Below are positions 43,403 through 45,172 of a DNA stretch of 45,172 nt, piece after piece; position 1 is the first letter of the stretch; each line of letters opens with the position of its first letter. Below the pieces are notes generated by a model. The model was not told the DNA's origin, searched no databases, and saw only the letters and a program-made list of their open reading frames with translations. Both the position numbers and the translations under genes were made by a program. Source of the DNA: Armatimonadota bacterium (GTDB lineage Bacteria; Armatimonadota; Zipacnadia; JAUWAU01); assembly GCA_030601885.1 (NCBI GenBank), contig JAUWAU010000046.1, forward strand, positions 1 through 45,172. The letters run 5' to 3'.

Positions 43403-44926
43403 TTAGCGCAGGAAGTAACCTCGCGACGTCGGGTTGGCGTCCGTGGTCATGGAGATGCCGAGCTTGCGCAGGCCGTTCTCGTCCCCGGAGCCGGGCTCGT
43501 GGGTGAGATGCATCTGGGTGCCGCGGAGTTGAGGCAGCATATCGACACCGGCCTTGGCCGCCGGATTGTTCGCCGCGCTGATCCCCAGGGCCACGAGCAC
43601 CTCCTGCACGTTCAGACTCGGCGAGTTGGAGTCCAAGTAATTGGTCTTCAAATCGGTGAGGCTCTGAATGACGTTCTCAGGCAGCACGTGGATGTTGTCA
43701 GGAATGCCAGCCAGGTGCTTGATCCCGTTTATGATTGCCGCGGATGCCGAATGAAATAGGGGCGAGTTCTTGCCGGTGACTACTATGCCGTCCGCGAGCC
43801 GCAGCGCGGCGCCGCAGTAGAAACCGTCCTTGCCGCGCTTGCTCCTTTCAGCTTCGGCGGCAGCCTCGCGCGCCGGCTCGACCACGAGCCGATCAGTTGG
43901 CGACACTCCCAGCCGCAGCATCAACTTCTCGGTGCGCTCCAGCACCTGCCGGGAACACAGGCTGCGGCCGAACTCCCAGTAATGGCGGAAGTAGCGGCGG
44001 ATGACCTCCTGCGTGGCGGCCTCTCGCACCACATCATCGTCTATGATGCCCGCACTCGCCCTATTGACCCCCATGTCGGTGGGCGACTGGCAACGGGGCG
44101 TGCGGCCGCTCTCGCCGGCGATGCGATCAATGATTGTCTTGAGAATGGGAAAGCTCTCCACGTCGCGGTTGTAATTGGTCGCCATCTCACCATAGGCTTT
44201 GAGATGGAACGGGTCGATCATCACTATGTCGCCCAGGTCTGCAGTGGCCGCCTCGTAGGCGAGATTCACCGGATGATCGACAGGCAGATTCCAAATCGGG
44301 AAGGTCTCGAACTTTGAGTAGCCCGAGGCGATGCCGCGGCGGTGGTCATGGTAAAGCTGCGAAAGGCACGTGGACATCTTCCCGCTGCCGGGACCGGTGC
44401 CGGTGACTACAACCAGCGGGGCCTCGGTCTCAACGTATGGGTTGCGTCCGTAGCCGTCCTCGGAGACGATCAGATCCAGGTCGTTGGGGTAGTCTGGGAT
44501 CTGGGGCTGAGTATACGCGGCGATCCCCTTGCGCGCCAGTTGCTGCATGAGCCGCTCGGACGCTGCGCCTTTGCGGAAACGTGTCAGCACCACGGCGGAG
44601 GTGGCAATGCCCCAGTCGCGGAGGTCGTCCATGGCCTTGAGTGTGGCCAGATCGTAAGTGATCCCGAAATCGCCGCGGATACGGCCGCGCTCCAAGTCGC
44701 CAGAATACACGCAAAAAATGACCTCGATCTGATCCTTCAATCCCTGCAGCAAGCGCATTTTGACATTCGGGTCGTAACCGGGCAAAACACGCGCTGCATG
44801 CAGGTCGAACGTGAGCTTGCCCCCGAATTCCAGGTAGAGCTTGCCCTCGGAGCGCTCCACTCGCTCCAGGATGGCTGCCGTCTGTTCTCTGAGATACTTC
44901 TCGTTGTCGAAACCTCTGTCAGACAT
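43403..44926 (-). CDS. DUF1846 family protein
   Basis: 507 residues from ATG 44924-44926 (GGAAGG upstream); an earlier in-frame TTG would add a polar tail with no ribosome site. Full-length for the DUF1846 family (PF08903): FDNEKYLREQT at the N-terminus, LYLEFGGKLTFDLHAARVLP, a P-loop-like VVVTGTGPGSGKMSTC (residues 172-187), and PTDMGVNRASAGIIDDDVV. The family is soluble and structurally known, but its reaction is not established. Its presence next to sugar enzymes is common in diverse bacteria and does not define its role. Confidence 0.85.
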   Translation of the reverse strand: MSDRGFDNEKYLREQTAAILERVERSEGKLYLEFGGKLTFDLHAARVLPGYDPNVKMRLLQGLKDQIEVIFCVYSGDLERGRIRGDFGITYDLATLKAMDDLRDWGIATSAVVLTRFRKGAASERLMQQLARKGIAAYTQPQIPDYPNDLDLIVSEDGYGRNPYVETEAPLVVVTGTGPGSGKMSTCLSQLYHDHRRGIASGYSKFETFPIWNLPVDHPVNLAYEAATADLGDIVMIDPFHLKAYGEMATNYNRDVESFPILKTIIDRIAGESGRTPRCQSPTDMGVNRASAGIIDDDVVREAATQEVIRRYFRHYWEFGRSLCSRQVLERTEKLMLRLGVSPTDRLVVEPAREAAAEAERSKRGKDGFYCGAALRLADGIVVTGKNSPLFHSASAAIINGIKHLAGIPDNIHVLPENVIQSLTDLKTNYLDSNSPSLNVQEVLVALGISAANNPAAKAGVDMLPQLRGTQMHLTHEPGSGDENGLRKLGISMTTDANPTSRGYFLR

Positions 44927-45069
44927 CGAGCCTTCCCACTCAGACTCAGATAGCTTCAGATGATCCCACGCGACTTCCCGACCATAGCTTCCCGCTGGCC
45001 ATGGTCGTACCTCGTAGCGACACGACCGCCCACTAGTGCTTCGTTCGGTAAGTTCGCGTGTCAAAGGCA

Positions 45070-45089
45070 GCGGGCCAAGAATGGCCCGC
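45070..45089. terminator. Strong hairpin, possible terminator or dispersed repeat arm
   Basis: GCGGGCCA and TGGCCCGC form a perfect 8-bp stem with a 4-base loop. No T-run follows on the plus strand, so intrinsic termination is uncertain. A second longer inverted pair (GCCCGCCTACGCGG near 45085 and CCGCGTAGGTCGGGC near 45137) surrounds it, which suggests a repeated palindromic element common in this genome rather than a simple terminator. Confidence 0.4.
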
Positions 45090-45172
45090 CTACGCGGCTG
45101 CGGCCTTCAGTGCGCCGCTCGCGGCCCGCATCCCCGCGTAGGTCGGGCTTCCGCCTTCGCGAGAGGGACGAA

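Overview
The window looks like chromosomal DNA (or a metagenome contig) from an uncultured, GC-rich, polysaccharide-degrading bacterium. The long secreted proteins, a DUF6785-type transporter, DUF5060 and PL10 enzymes, sulfatase and quinoprotein debris and a FlgD-like C-terminal domain recall Armatimonadota, Planctomycetota or Hydrogenedentota. No rRNA or universal marker is present, so this placement is inference.

Layout. (1) 1-1.2 kb: the end of a GHL10-like glycosidase gene, a CBM-like fragment and a secreted carboxypeptidase-regulatory-like protein. (2) 1.9-5.7 kb: a wrecked BREX/Pgl-type phage-defence locus. A tRNA-like fragment is followed by the N-terminal quarter of a BrxL-like Lon-related gene and the C-terminal half of a PglZ-domain gene, which is cut by a complete 1,420-bp IS3-family element. 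An unrelated C-terminal fragment in the opposite orientation lies on the far side. (3) 5.9-16.8 kb: one giant gene (3,633 aa) for a secreted protein. It has an N-terminal papain-like protease, five tandem beta-helix plus Ig-like modules (two nearly identical in DNA), a sixth beta-helix and a FlgD-like C-terminus. (4) 16.8-28.3 kb: a rearranged stretch of gene debris (sulfatase, quinoprotein, GH43-like and CBM-like pieces), two copies of a dispersed repeat, and a 130-bp MITE with a clean target duplication and an empty site in the other repeat copy. Inside it are intact genes: a transglutaminase-like membrane protein, an MFS transporter coupled to a GH30-like lipoprotein, and two tandem, translationally coupled paralogs of unknown function. 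(5) 28.3-45 kb: a dense carbohydrate-use region with a GH29 fucosidase, DUF6785 transporter, BNR-repeat protein, GH51-like arabinofuranosidase, aldo/keto reductase, cyclase, DUF5060 glycosidase, beta-lactamase-fold hydrolase, PL10 pectate lyase and DUF1846 protein.

How the parts fit. The right third reads as a plant or algal polysaccharide locus: secreted enzymes attack pectin, arabinan and fucosylated glycans, a membrane transporter may import products, and cytosolic enzymes finish the sugars. The left half records repeated insertion, deletion and inversion. The best candidate for something undescribed is the paralog pair at 24.0-27.06 kb; the giant protease/beta-helix protein and the dismantled defence island come next.
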